33,759 nt of DNA from Bacteroidota bacterium (GCA_022567155.1 JADFHN010000041.1:1-33759); one strand, 5' to 3'. Shown: positions 7,147-17,007, counted from the first letter of the stretch. Numbers and translations are program-made. The notes: generated by a model from the letters alone, not told the origin.

Positions 7147-9663
7147 ATGAAATTCTTCAGGATTATAAAAAAGATAATTTTCTGGTCGCTGCTTTTTTTA
7201 GGTGTAATACTCACTGCCGGTATTATCTCAAGTATTATTTACAAAGACAGAATAATAAAGCAGCTGATCAGGGAAGCTAACAAACACCTGAACACCCCCG
7301 TAAGGGTTGATAAAATCGACCTGAATATCTGGGATAAATTTCCGCAGATAGCAGTTAGTTTCAACAATATACTTATTGAAGAATCATTCGAAAACAGCAC
7401 TTCTCCACTGCTAACCGCTCAAAAAGTCTATATTATCCTGAATCCTTTCGATCTGATGCGCGGAGAATATGTAGTGAATCAGATTTTTATCGAGCACGGC
7501 GAATTTTTTATTAAAGTTGATAAAAACGGCAAAAACAATTATGCGATTCTCATGTCAGGAAATGATACCCGGGAAGACTCCCTGACGTTTGACCTCCGTA
7601 AGATATTTCTGAAGGATGTATCCATACATTATTTTGACGCCAGAAATAACCAGGAACATAGTTATCATACCCGAAAACAAGCAGCATCACTCACATTTGA
7701 GCAAAATGTTTATCGGATCAAAACCAAAGGTGATCTTACCTGCATTTTTATAAAAATTGACGGCAGAGCACTGTTTGCTGACAAAGATTTCATCATCAAT
7801 GCAATGCTTACGTATAGCTCCGGTGAAAACCGGGTTGAATTCCAGCCCTCTTTGTTTCAGCTTGCGGATTCAAAATTTGAACTTGAAGGCAGCATAGATC
7901 TATCCGGCGAAACGATGCTGGATCTGACAATATCGGGAATTGAAACCAATATCCGCACGCTGCTCAGCCTGCTTCCTGAGGCACAAACCCGGAAATACAG
8001 GGACTATAAAAGCCAGGGCGAAGTTTATTTTGACATGACTCTGACCGGAAGCCCCAACAACGCCATAGCCCTGTCAAGCAACTTTGGACTGACTAATGCT
8101 ACGGTTATTTATCCTGAATCATCCACGCAGTTCAATGATCTCAATATGAAAGGTACCATAACCATAAATTCCGTATTCAAGCCTGAAGAAGGTTCGGCTA
8201 TACTGGAAAATATCACAGGATCGGTTGGTGAAAAGTCGTTTAGCGGAAATCTGTCGCTTGAAAATTTTACCGATCCCTACCTGCGTTTCGGGTTTGAAGG
8301 AGAAATTGCAATCTCCGAATTGTTAAAACTTTTTCCTGTCGAGCAGCTTATAACGGCTTCGGGCACCATTTCAGGCTACGTGCGTTTTGATGGGAAAATA
8401 AGCGATCTGAATAGTCGCTACACGGCCGGAAAGGTGAGCGCCTCCGGAAAATTGAATCTGGAAGATGTCGTAATTACGTTTAAAGACAATTACCCCCCGG
8501 TTACACATGTTACGGGTCATTTCCTGTTTAGCAAAAATGATCTGGTGATTTCGAATGCACTGGTATCGGTGGGTAATAGCAATTTTGAAATGAAGGGGAC
8601 TTTTAAAAACATACTTCCGTACCTGCTATCCGGAAAACGTATGATCCAAATTGAGGCGTCTGTTTACAATGCGTTAATCGATTTTGACGAATTACTGCAA
8701 ACGACTGAAGGAAAAGGAGTTGAAAGCCGCAATTTCATTATATCAAAAAACCTTCAACTGGACCTGGATTGCCGGTTTAATTCGCTGAAATTCAAACGAT
8801 TTGTAGCCCGAAACCTGGAAGGTGAAATTAAAGTGAAAGATCAAAAAGCATTCGTTCAGAACATGACTTTCGAGTCTATGGGCGGACAGCTGAGTTTTAA
8901 CGGCCTGGTAAATACCAGTAATGGATATATTCAGATTACAAACTCTTCCCATCTTAAAAATATCAATATTGACAGTCTTTTTTACGTATTCAAAAACTTC
9001 AATCAATCCTGGTTGGTTGCCGACCACTTGAGCGGTCGTATTTTTGCCGATGTGCTCACCGATATGACCTTCAGCCCTGGCCTCAGGTTCTATCCTGACA
9101 GCTTAATTGCGGATATACGGATTTCTATTTCGGATGGTGAACTGAATAATTTTGAACCCCTTATCCGGCTTGAAAAATATATAGCGGATAAGAACCTCGA
9201 ACACCTGCGGTTTTCTGATTTAAGCAATGATATACATATCGAAAACCGGATGATTTATGTACCTGCAATGGAGGTACGATCCAATGTAACAACCATTCAG
9301 ATAAGCGGTACGCATACGTTTGAACAGAAGATAGACTACCATATAGTGCTCCCTTTTGAAAGCCTCGGAAAAAGTAAGAATGACGAAATGTTTGGTGCAG
9401 TGGAAGAAACTGGGGGTGGTAGTAAATTGCATTTACGAATAACCGGTACGACCGATGATTATGAAATTGTTTACGACACCAAAGCGGTGGGCAAAAAAAT
9501 TATATCGGATATAAAAAAAGAAGTACAGGAATTGAAAGACGCATTCCGAAAAAAAGAAGTAGCGGACGGAGCACAGGCAATTCTACTCAACAAAGATGAA
9601 TTTTTTGAATGGGAAGAAGAAGAGGATACAATCAGGGTTCATTATCCTCAAAAAAAACAGTAG
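7147..9663 (+). CDS. AsmA-like inner-membrane protein
   Basis: This 838-residue protein has one N-terminal membrane anchor (about residues 8-32) followed by a long beta-rich periplasmic part. The start LNTPVRVDKIDLNIWDKFPQIAVSFNNI is typical of Bacteroidota AsmA-like proteins. The later region, with NLEGEIKVKDQKAFVQNMTF and a closing LRITGTTDDYEI and DIKKEVQELKDAF, matches the AsmA C-terminal module. Relatives in the AsmA/TamB/YhdP group form grooves thought to carry phospholipids between membranes or affect outer-membrane assembly. The ATG is 83 bases past the kinase stop, so co-transcription with the kinase is possible. The C-terminus is acidic (EWEEEEDT). Confidence 0.85.
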   Translation: MKFFRIIKKIIFWSLLFLGVILTAGIISSIIYKDRIIKQLIREANKHLNTPVRVDKIDLNIWDKFPQIAVSFNNILIEESFENSTSPLLTAQKVYIILNPFDLMRGEYVVNQIFIEHGEFFIKVDKNGKNNYAILMSGNDTREDSLTFDLRKIFLKDVSIHYFDARNNQEHSYHTRKQAASLTFEQNVYRIKTKGDLTCIFIKIDGRALFADKDFIINAMLTYSSGENRVEFQPSLFQLADSKFELEGSIDLSGETMLDLTISGIETNIRTLLSLLPEAQTRKYRDYKSQGEVYFDMTLTGSPNNAIALSSNFGLTNATVIYPESSTQFNDLNMKGTITINSVFKPEEGSAILENITGSVGEKSFSGNLSLENFTDPYLRFGFEGEIAISELLKLFPVEQLITASGTISGYVRFDGKISDLNSRYTAGKVSASGKLNLEDVVITFKDNYPPVTHVTGHFLFSKNDLVISNALVSVGNSNFEMKGTFKNILPYLLSGKRMIQIEASVYNALIDFDELLQTTEGKGVESRNFIISKNLQLDLDCRFNSLKFKRFVARNLEGEIKVKDQKAFVQNMTFESMGGQLSFNGLVNTSNGYIQITNSSHLKNINIDSLFYVFKNFNQSWLVADHLSGRIFADVLTDMTFSPGLRFYPDSLIADIRISISDGELNNFEPLIRLEKYIADKNLEHLRFSDLSNDIHIENRMIYVPAMEVRSNVTTIQISGTHTFEQKIDYHIVLPFESLGKSKNDEMFGAVEETGGGSKLHLRITGTTDDYEIVYDTKAVGKKIISDIKKEVQELKDAFRKKEVADGAQAILLNKDEFFEWEEEEDTIRVHYPQKKQ

Positions 9664-9693
9664 CCCCCGTTTCTGAAAATACTTTGTTTATGA

Positions 9694-10353
9694 TCAGGAT
9701 ACTGCCACATTGAAATAATTATTGAATGGCCTAAGCACTTTAAAGGCCTCTGCGGCACTGGTGACAAAGTTTTTACCCGTTAATTCCCCATCTGAAATGC
9801 TTTTATAAACAATAAAATCTTTGTGTTTCAACCATTCAATGTTGAGGTGTTCCGGATCGTAACCTTTAGGTGGGCGTTTTAATTTCTCTCCTTTCATCTC
9901 CCCGAATTGATTTCTGAACGCGGAAGATTGGAGGATTTCTGACAAGGTACCCGGATTATAATCAATTTCCTGCCTTATACGAGCCAGGTTTTCAGGTTCC
10001 GGATGATACATGCCTCCAGCCAGCATGGAAGCACCCGGCTGAATGTGAATGTAGTAACTTGCCAACCCGCTTTTCCGGCCTCCCGGAGACATATTCGCTC
10101 CGAAGTTGTTTTTATAGGGTGTTTTGTTTTTGCTGAATCGTACGTCGCGGTAGATCCTGAAAACACATTTCTTCGAATCAAGCGTGGCAATATCCGGATC
10201 AAACCTGCCGATTTTATTAATCAGATCCCCTATCAGGGTAATGAATGCTGCATGGGCCTTCTGATAGCGTTGCTTGTTATCCTGAAACCATTCACGGTCG
10301 TTATTTTTTGCAAGGTCTTTCAAAAAATTTAGTATAAACTTTAAATCGTACAT
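9694..10353 (-). CDS. DUF2461 family protein
   Basis: I place the start at ATG 10353 (MYDLKFILNFLKDLAKNND), giving about 219 residues; an upstream ATG at 10383 adds ten residues that do not look conserved. Family features are NNDREWFQDNKQRYQ near the N-terminus, FRIYRDVRFSKNKTPYK, the glycine-rich ASYYIHIQPG and GGMYHPEPE, and LKRPPKGYDPEH. DUF2461 proteins are widespread single-domain cytoplasmic proteins of unknown biochemistry. The gene converges with the AsmA-like gene, with only 30 bases between the stops, and stands alone on its strand after murF. Confidence 0.9.
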   Translation of the reverse strand: MYDLKFILNFLKDLAKNNDREWFQDNKQRYQKAHAAFITLIGDLINKIGRFDPDIATLDSKKCVFRIYRDVRFSKNKTPYKNNFGANMSPGGRKSGLASYYIHIQPGASMLAGGMYHPEPENLARIRQEIDYNPGTLSEILQSSAFRNQFGEMKGEKLKRPPKGYDPEHLNIEWLKHKDFIVYKSISDGELTGKNFVTSAAEAFKVLRPFNNYFNVAVS

Positions 10354-10515
10354 TGGTAGCTGTTTAGGGCTATTAAAATACAAAATTTATAATTGATTTT
10401 TTATCGTCAGATAAATTATAGTGTATTGCGTTTAGTTGTATAATAAAAATAATATCGCCTTATATCTCCATACTTTTTCAATGATGGTTCTGTCTGAGAT
10501 ATAGAAATTACCTCT

Positions 10516-11808
10516 TCACAACTTTTTTACCACCGTTTCCAATGCCATGCCTCTCGAGGCTTTTATCAGAATAGTTGAATTCGTAACCGGGTGCGATTCA
10601 AGGTATCGTTCAAGTTCTGATTTCGTTTTGAAATAAACAGAATCCTGTACGTTGGCATTTGTTGCAGCCATTTCGTCTCCGATCAGCATGATTGTATCAA
10701 AGTTACATGTTTTCAACAGCTTACCGAGGTCTTCATGCTCTTCCCTGGAATAACTTCCCAGTTCAAACATATCACCCAGTATCACTGTTTTATTTGGAGC
10801 TTTCATGTGTTCAAAATCCAGAATGGCTGCTTTCATCGATTCAGGATTTGCATTGTACGCATCCATGATTATCGTATTGGCCCCCGTTACCAGTACCTGT
10901 GACCGCAATGAAACCGGAACATATTTTTCGATTGCTTTTCCTGCAACATCCGGGTCAATTTTAAAATATTTCCCAACGCAGATGGCTGCTGCAATATTTA
11001 TAAAATTGTATGCTCCGATAAGTTGCGTGTCAAAGACCGTATTGTTTTCTGTTGAGAAACGTACCATGGGATCTGCTCCTTTAAATTTTGTGTGACTGTA
11101 ATCAGCAGCAGCAGGGTAAAACCATGGATTTTTAAACCGTTTGCTCATGTTTTTCAGCACAGGGTCTCCAGAATTGATAAACACCACACCTTCATGACTT
11201 AGCAGATATTGGTATAACTCACTTTTTGCCCGAAGTACGCCTTCAAGATTTCCGAAGCCCTCAAGATGGGCTTTCCCGATATTAGTGATCAGTCCATGTG
11301 TCGGGGCTGCAATTTCGCACAAAAAAGCAATTTCGCCTATGTGATTTGCCCCCATCTCCACAACAGCAATTTCAGTGTCATCACGAATTGATAATAAAGT
11401 TAGCGGTACGCCAATATGATTATTCAGATTTCCTTCAGTGGCCGTAATCCGGTAGCGGGTTTCCAATACGGCCCGGATCAGTTCTTTGGTGATAGTTTTA
11501 GCATTTGTTCCCGTCAACGCAATTACAGGAATATCAAGCTGCCGCCGATGAAAAGATGCCAGTTGTTGCAGTGTTTCAAGTACATCGTCCACCAGTATAG
11601 TTTTGCCCGGAATTGCATACGACTGATCATCAATGACAGCAACCAGTGTTCTTTTTGCAATAGCCTCGTCAGCAAGTTGATTTGCATTGAAGTTCGGCCC
11701 TTTCAGTGCAAAAAATATGTCGTTCGGGCGAATACTACGGGTATCTGTTGAAACGCCATTGCTTTCCAAAAAAAGTTTGTAGATATTGTTCAGCCCTGAT
11801 TCGTTCAT
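10516..11808 (-). CDS. murF: UDP-MurNAc-tripeptide--D-alanyl-D-alanine ligase
   Basis: MurF adds D-Ala-D-Ala to UDP-MurNAc-tripeptide with ATP, the last cytoplasmic step of the peptidoglycan precursor. The 430 residues show the N-terminal Mur domain (GVSTDTRSIRPNDIFFALKG), the ATP-binding P-loop at 100-105, VVEMGANHIGEI, TNIGKAHLEGFG, and the C-terminal DAYNANPESMKAAI and LGDMFELG motifs. Length and order are normal. The P-loop reads GTNAKT instead of GTNGKT: the codon is GCT, so Ala103 replaces the usual Gly. The gene diverges from the NTF2-like gene, with 83 bases between starts. It stands outside any dcw cluster, as is common for isolated murF genes in Bacteroidota. Confidence 0.93.
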   Translation of the reverse strand: MNESGLNNIYKLFLESNGVSTDTRSIRPNDIFFALKGPNFNANQLADEAIAKRTLVAVIDDQSYAIPGKTILVDDVLETLQQLASFHRRQLDIPVIALTGTNAKTITKELIRAVLETRYRITATEGNLNNHIGVPLTLLSIRDDTEIAVVEMGANHIGEIAFLCEIAAPTHGLITNIGKAHLEGFGNLEGVLRAKSELYQYLLSHEGVVFINSGDPVLKNMSKRFKNPWFYPAAADYSHTKFKGADPMVRFSTENNTVFDTQLIGAYNFINIAAAICVGKYFKIDPDVAGKAIEKYVPVSLRSQVLVTGANTIIMDAYNANPESMKAAILDFEHMKAPNKTVILGDMFELGSYSREEHEDLGKLLKTCNFDTIMLIGDEMAATNANVQDSVYFKTKSELERYLESHPVTNSTILIKASRGMALETVVKKL

Positions 11809-11891
11809 GACTCCGCTATACTATAAAAATCGAATGGATATTAAAAACGTAAAAGAATTCAATAAAATGAATTTTATAATCGAATAAAGCT

Positions 11892-12424
11892 ATGAAAAAA
11901 TTAAACAGTTTGATGACGGCAACAATATGTTGTTTACTTATTTCTGGTACATTCAATTTTTCGTCAGGCCAGGAAAACAATAATGATGACGTAAAATCAC
12001 TGGATGGTATAATAAGAGCTTTGTATGCCTCTATTTCCGGTGAAAAAGGCGTACCCCGGGACTGGGACAGGTTCAGAGTATTGTTTGCTCCCGATGCAAG
12101 GTTGATACCTACCAGCCAAAATCAGGAAGGCAAACTGCAATATAATGCTGTATCGCCAGCCGATTATATCAAAAATGCTGAACCCTATTTTCTTGAAAAT
12201 GGCTTCTTTGAAAAAGAGATTTACAGGGTGAAAGAAGAATACGGACCCATAGTGCATATTTTCAGTACGAATCCCGAAACTCCGAAAATGATTCGGATCA
12301 TTTCAACCGCGGGATCAACAGTATCCAACTATTCAATGATGGTGAAAGGTGGTGGATAATGACTATATTCTGGTCACATGAGCTTAAAGAGGCGCCGCTG
12401 CCACAAAAATACCTGCCACATTAG
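11892..12424 (+). pseudogene. Secreted NTF2/SnoaL-like protein, frameshifted
   Basis: A signal peptide (MKKLNSLMTATICCLLISGTF, cut near SSGQ) precedes an NTF2-like fold: IRALYASISGEKGVPRDWDRFRVLFAPDARLIP. The first frame stops at 12359 after residues that do not fit. Shifting by one base near 12263-12268 gives a continuation, YESRNSENDSDHFNRGINSI then QLFNDGERWWIMTIFW, ending at the stop 12422-12424. That is the normal C-terminus of this family. One missing base (or four) after the FS of HIFS restores about 177 residues. The gene is therefore either a young pseudogene or carries a sequencing error. The function of intact relatives is unknown. Confidence 0.8.
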
Positions 12425-12472
12425 TCATTCAGAAAGGTAATAAATATCACATTTCAGATCAACCTTTAGACA

Positions 12473-12480
12473 TATCTTTG
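12473..12480 (+). promoter_or_regulatory. Possible -7 box of a Bacteroidota promoter
   Basis: TATCTTTG matches the TAnnTTTG consensus recognised by the Bacteroidota primary sigma factor. It lies about 130 bases upstream of the amidohydrolase ATG at 12610 and past the end of the NTF2-like gene. No clear TTTG -33 element is visible at the usual distance, so this is only a candidate. Confidence 0.3.
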
Positions 12481-12609
12481 TATTACGGAAATCCGAGAAG
12501 TATGGTTTTGAGATAATTCAAAAAATCTGTACCGATATTTATCAGATTTTATTCGGAAGAAAGCAAATTAAGATGCTAATTGTGTACAATACTGGTTCGA
12601 ATACGCACT

Positions 12610-14256
12610 ATGGGTACTATTTCACGCCGAACATTCATAAAACAAACCGGAGGGCTGGCGATACTGCCTTTCATTAAAGAGCGCCCGCAGCTCATCCTTT
12701 ACAATGGCAACATTATTACCATCAATCCGAATCAACCGACCGTTCAGGCTGTTGCCATTGCAAATAACCACTTTCTGGCTGCAGGGTCGGATGCTGAGAT
12801 CAGGGCGATGACAAGTCCGCTTACCGAATCAATCAATCTGGGTGGAAAAACGGTAGTGCCCGGTTTTATTGATGCGCATTCACATCCCGGATCTGCCGGT
12901 CGCCGGCATTTGACCGATATTGATTGTGAGTTACCTTCCATTGAAGCAATTAAGGAGGCGGTTTATCAAAGGTCCTTAACTACACCTCCCGGCGAATGGA
13001 TATTCGGCTTTAAATACGATGATACCAAAATCCGTGAAGGCCGGTATCTGAACCGGCAGGATCTTGATGAAGCAGCGCCTACTCATCCGGTACAAATCAC
13101 TCACCGTGGTGGTCATTCAACCTTTGTGAATTCAATGGCATTCGAAAAAGTGGGCGTTAATGAATACACGCCAAATCCCGATGGAGGTGAGTTTGTGAGA
13201 ACCTCCGGTAAATTATCTGGCCGTGTATTGGAAACGGCAAACAGTGTCTTTAATGGAATCAGACCTAAAGTTACCCATCAAACATATATCGACGGTGTAA
13301 AACTAATTTCTGAAAAACTGGCCAAAAGCGGCATCACGTCCGTTCATGATGCAGGAGGATCTCCAAAAGACCTGGATGCTTACCAGGAAGCTTATTCTGC
13401 CGGATTATTAAAGACTCGTATTTATTGCCATATCAGGGGTGGACATCTGGATAATATGATTGCCGCCGGTGTACGTACCGGGCTAGGTGATGAATGGGTG
13501 AAGGTTGGCCCGATGAAAACAGCCATAGATGGCTCCATTTCCGAACGCACTGCCCGGCTGTCTGAACCCTACATAGGAAGCCCCGGTTATTATGGTATTC
13601 TTACTTCTACAATTGAAGCAATTTATGAAATATCGCGTAAGGCACATGCAGCAGGCTGGCAAATTGGTGTTCATGCAAACGGAGATGTTGCGATTGACCA
13701 GACACTCGGGATCTTTGAAAGGCTTCAGAAAGAAATGCCAAAACGAGACCCACGTTTTCGCATCGAACATTGTACGGTAATAAACGACGAACTGATCAGA
13801 CGTATTAAAATGATCGGGGCGATCCCTAACCCCTTTTCAACCTATGTTTATTTTCATGGTGAGAAAATGAAATACTACGGCCATGACAGGCTTAACAATA
13901 TGTTTGCCCTACGAAGTTTTCTGGATGCCGGCATCAAAGTGACGCAAACTTCTGATTACCCTCCCGGCCCGTTTGAGCCTATGATGGCCCTTCAGTCGAG
14001 CGTTACACGCACTGATTACAATGGTACGCTTTGGGGTCCAAAGCAGCGGATTACCGTTGCAGAAGCCTTGAAGATCGGCACGTTGCATGGCGCCTATGCC
14101 TCATTCGAGGAAAATATAAAAGGTTCTATTCAAGCGGGCAAGCTTGCTGATCTGGTAGTTTTGGGTCAGGATCCAACCAAAATCGATCCGTTTGGTATTA
14201 TTGACATTAAGATAGAACGAACGATGGTGGGCGGTTACTGGGTGTATGAATCATAA
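12610..14256 (+). CDS. YtcJ-like amidohydrolase with Tat-type N-terminus
   Basis: I choose ATG 12610 because it gives MGTISRRTFIKQTGGLAILP, which carries the SRRTFIK twin-arginine motif; the frame's earlier TTG at 12580 adds an unlikely leader. The hydrophobic part is short, so export is probable rather than certain. The mature protein is an Amidohydro_3 (YtcJ/NfdA) type metal hydrolase: GKTVVPGFIDAHSH (D88, H90, H92), DAGGSP, HANGDVAIDQ, RIEHCTVI, and the late TQTSDYPPGP and GKLADLVVLG. Such enzymes hydrolyse N-substituted amides or formamides, but the substrate here is unknown. The aminotransferase follows 107 bases downstream on the same strand, so the pair may process an amino compound together. 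Confidence 0.85.
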   Translation: MGTISRRTFIKQTGGLAILPFIKERPQLILYNGNIITINPNQPTVQAVAIANNHFLAAGSDAEIRAMTSPLTESINLGGKTVVPGFIDAHSHPGSAGRRHLTDIDCELPSIEAIKEAVYQRSLTTPPGEWIFGFKYDDTKIREGRYLNRQDLDEAAPTHPVQITHRGGHSTFVNSMAFEKVGVNEYTPNPDGGEFVRTSGKLSGRVLETANSVFNGIRPKVTHQTYIDGVKLISEKLAKSGITSVHDAGGSPKDLDAYQEAYSAGLLKTRIYCHIRGGHLDNMIAAGVRTGLGDEWVKVGPMKTAIDGSISERTARLSEPYIGSPGYYGILTSTIEAIYEISRKAHAAGWQIGVHANGDVAIDQTLGIFERLQKEMPKRDPRFRIEHCTVINDELIRRIKMIGAIPNPFSTYVYFHGEKMKYYGHDRLNNMFALRSFLDAGIKVTQTSDYPPGPFEPMMALQSSVTRTDYNGTLWGPKQRITVAEALKIGTLHGAYASFEENIKGSIQAGKLADLVVLGQDPTKIDPFGIIDIKIERTMVGGYWVYES

Positions 14257-14363
14257 GTGTTTTACCATTGTATCATTATCCTTATGGGACAAGTTTATGT
14301 ATTTGAATAAGTTGTTTAGTAAATTAATAACAGAACCAAAAATCAGATTATTAAAAAACGCAT

Positions 14364-15707
14364 ATGGAACCTCTCCAATCTGCCACTTCCCTCGAAAATA
14401 ATCTAAACCATACGCTTTTTTCCTGGAGTAAGCAATCAGGCCTTAACCCGATCAATGTGGAACGATCAAAGGGTGTTTACCTTTATGACACTGACGGTAA
14501 ACGATATATTGATTTTTCCTCCCAGTTGATGAATGTAAATATTGGGCATGGAGATCCCCGGGTAAAAGAAGCTGTATCCAGGCAAATGGATGAAGTAAAC
14601 TATGTGTTCCCCGGAGCTGTTACCAGAATACGTGGTGAACTCGGTAAAAAAATTGCCAGCATAGCTCCTGCAGGGCTGAATAAGACTTTTTTTACATTGG
14701 GAGGTGCTGAAGCAATTGATAACGCAATCAAACTGGCAAGAGCCTATACAGGAAGGCACAAAATTGTCACATTATACCGTTCTTATCACGGCGCCACCTA
14801 TGGGGCCATTTCTGCAGGGGGAGATCCCAGAAAACATGCGGTGGACAATCAGTCCGTCCCGAATATCGTACATGTTGAGAATCCATACTTTTACAGATGT
14901 CCCTGGCATAGCAAATCACCGGAAGAATGTGCCGAACGTGCTGCTGCTCATCTGGAACAGGTAATACGTTATGAAAATCCTGATAATGTGGCGGCCATCC
15001 TAATGGAAGGCGAATCCGGGTCGTCGGGATGCATAAAATATCCGCCCGGTTACTGGAAAAGAGTGAAAGAAATCGCTGATAAATACCGGATTTTGATCAT
15101 TGACGATGAAGTAATGAGTGGATTCGGAAGAACAGGTAAATGGTTTGCCATAGAAAACCATGATGTAATTCCTGATATGATCTGCATGGCAAAGGGCTTG
15201 ACCTCGGCTTATTTGCCTTTAGGAGGTGTGCTGGTGAATGATGAGATTGCCAGTCATTACAACGACAAGCCACTGCCCTTGGGGCTGACCTATTCTGCTC
15301 ATGCAGTATCGTGTGCTGCGGCTTTGGAAGTTCTGAATATTTATGAGCAGGATGACTTATTTTCAAATGCGATCAAAATGGGCCATTATATCGAAGATAA
15401 GCTCGATGAAATGAAAGAAAGACATCCTTCAATCGGTGATTTCAGGAATACCGGACTGCTGGGCTGCATAGAGTTAGTGAAAAACCGGGACAGCAAAGAA
15501 CCCATTACGCCATGGAATGCCAAACCTGATGAAATGGAAGCAACCACTAAAATCGGAGCCAGAATTCGCGAACTAGGCATGTTTACTTTTGTAAGATGGA
15601 GTTTCATATTCATTTGCCCTCCGCTGATAATCAATAGAGAGCAGGTGGATGAAGGACTTGCAATTATATCTGAGGCACTTACTGTTGCCGATCAATACTG
15701 TGATTGA
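14364..15707 (+). CDS. Class III PLP-dependent aminotransferase
   Basis: This fold-type I aminotransferase of 447 residues has DGKRYIDFSSQLMNVNIGHGDPRV, the PLP phosphate site GGAEAIDNAIKLAR, SYHGATYGA, the acidic DDEVMSGFGRTG (D248 contacts the PLP nitrogen) and the Schiff-base lysine K277 in MAKGLTS. Length and motif order match the omega-amino acid/taurine-pyruvate/beta-alanine-pyruvate group rather than ArgD or GabT. The particular substrate cannot be read from sequence. A start at ATG 14364 gives a standard N-terminus. It follows the amidohydrolase, so an amide released to an amine and then transaminated is a plausible path, but this is inference. Confidence 0.85.
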   Translation: MEPLQSATSLENNLNHTLFSWSKQSGLNPINVERSKGVYLYDTDGKRYIDFSSQLMNVNIGHGDPRVKEAVSRQMDEVNYVFPGAVTRIRGELGKKIASIAPAGLNKTFFTLGGAEAIDNAIKLARAYTGRHKIVTLYRSYHGATYGAISAGGDPRKHAVDNQSVPNIVHVENPYFYRCPWHSKSPEECAERAAAHLEQVIRYENPDNVAAILMEGESGSSGCIKYPPGYWKRVKEIADKYRILIIDDEVMSGFGRTGKWFAIENHDVIPDMICMAKGLTSAYLPLGGVLVNDEIASHYNDKPLPLGLTYSAHAVSCAAALEVLNIYEQDDLFSNAIKMGHYIEDKLDEMKERHPSIGDFRNTGLLGCIELVKNRDSKEPITPWNAKPDEMEATTKIGARIRELGMFTFVRWSFIFICPPLIINREQVDEGLAIISEALTVADQYCD

Positions 15708-15820
15708 TTACGATCGGGTATAAAATACTGAAAGTGAAAAAATCCTGTGTCCTAAATCAATTGCACCATCATACTCAATGATTTTTCTATATCTGCCATT
15801 TTAGAGAGATTTCAACAAAT

Positions 15821-16939
15821 TTATTGCTGTAAAATATTAGTGAGTTGTACATTCTTAAAGTAATGGTTGCCTCCTATATTAACCTTTTGCAGCATTCCTA
15901 TTTTTGTGAGCTCCGCCAAATAATTGCGTGAAGTATTTTCTGAATACAACCCGTCAGGATTGTCATTGCTTTTTGTCAAATGTTTAACTGTAGTAAATGG
16001 TTGCGTGTAAATTTTCTCAATCAGTTGATGTTGCTTTTTAAAATTAGTTTCGGCAAGAGTATTTTGTGCTTCCTTCATTGAACTATGAATACTTGCTATT
16101 TTATCATATGTAACATACGCAGTATCCTGAACCGCTTTAAGCATATAGTTAATCCAGGCTTGCCAATTACCATTTTTAGTAACGTTTCCCAAATGGTAAT
16201 AATAATCGTCTTTAGTACGGTTTATATATCCGGATAAATATAAAATAGGGTCCGACAATACTTCCTTCATCGTAAGAATCAGCACATTCAATATTCTCCC
16301 GGTCCTTCCATTACCATCTTTAAAGGGGTGTATGGCCTCAAACTGAGCATGACCAACAATCATTTTAAGAACAGGATCAACTTTATACTTGTCGTCATTT
16401 GTTATAAAATCTATCAGGTTGTCTAGTTTTTCTTCTAAAATAAATTTGTCTGATGGAGGCGTGTAAACCCGAACTCGTTCTTTTGTTACCTCATTTATTC
16501 CTGTAATCCAAATCTCATGCTCCCGAATGCCATCGGATTCATTCTTTATCATGCGATAAAGATCCACGATTACGTTTTTATTCAATCCTTGATCTTTCAA
16601 ATAATTGAATCCTTCGAAAATTGCTTTCCGGTAATTGATTATTTCCTTTGTTGGTCCTTCCCGAATTTCAATACTTTCGCTGAATACTTTATATAATTCA
16701 TCGTCTGTTGTAAAAACGTTTTCAATAGCACTTGATTGTCTTGCTTCCTGCAGGGTGATGGTGGTTACCATAATTCCAGGATTAGGCAAACTGTCACTTT
16801 GCTCTTTGAGTTTAGCAAGTGCAATTCTTGCACCAATAAGCCGTTCCATTATGGGGAGCGTTCGATAATACTCCTCTTCCGGAGGAAGTAACGGTAACCC
16901 ATTCCAGGGTTTATTGCGGTCAGGATCGATTACATACAT
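15821..16939 (-). CDS. Fic family AMP-transferase with C-terminal winged-helix
   Basis: Fic proteins move AMP from ATP to target proteins. I choose ATG 16939 (MYVIDPDRNKPWNGLP), giving 372 residues; the open frame upstream is AT-rich, unlike the family, and contains operator repeats. The catalytic motif HPFKDGNGRTGR (H204-R215) is complete. An inhibitory motif SSAIEN (S69, E73) lies N-terminal, which marks a class II self-inhibited Fic protein. The last 80 residues (KQHQLIEKIYTQPFTTVKHL, SENTSRNYLAELTKIGMLQK) form a winged-helix domain that could bind DNA. The gene stands alone, without an antitoxin partner. Three ACATTAA-N13-TTAATGT repeats lie at and upstream of the start, suggesting autoregulation. 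Confidence 0.92.
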   Translation of the reverse strand: MYVIDPDRNKPWNGLPLLPPEEEYYRTLPIMERLIGARIALAKLKEQSDSLPNPGIMVTTITLQEARQSSAIENVFTTDDELYKVFSESIEIREGPTKEIINYRKAIFEGFNYLKDQGLNKNVIVDLYRMIKNESDGIREHEIWITGINEVTKERVRVYTPPSDKFILEEKLDNLIDFITNDDKYKVDPVLKMIVGHAQFEAIHPFKDGNGRTGRILNVLILTMKEVLSDPILYLSGYINRTKDDYYYHLGNVTKNGNWQAWINYMLKAVQDTAYVTYDKIASIHSSMKEAQNTLAETNFKKQHQLIEKIYTQPFTTVKHLTKSNDNPDGLYSENTSRNYLAELTKIGMLQKVNIGGNHYFKNVQLTNILQQ

Positions 16940-16962
16940 TAAAATTATCTTATAATTAATGT
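16936..16962. promoter_or_regulatory. Operator-like inverted repeat 1 (overlaps fic start)
   Basis: ACATTAA (16936-16942) and TTAATGT (16956-16962) are separated by 13 bases. The left arm contains the fic start codon on the minus strand (16937-16939). A protein bound here would block initiation or early elongation. The repeat has the same arms and spacing as the two further upstream. Confidence 0.7.
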
Positions 16963-17007
16963 TAGCTATACTGGTTGGCCTTAAAGATAGTAAAAATTGA
17001 TTATCTA

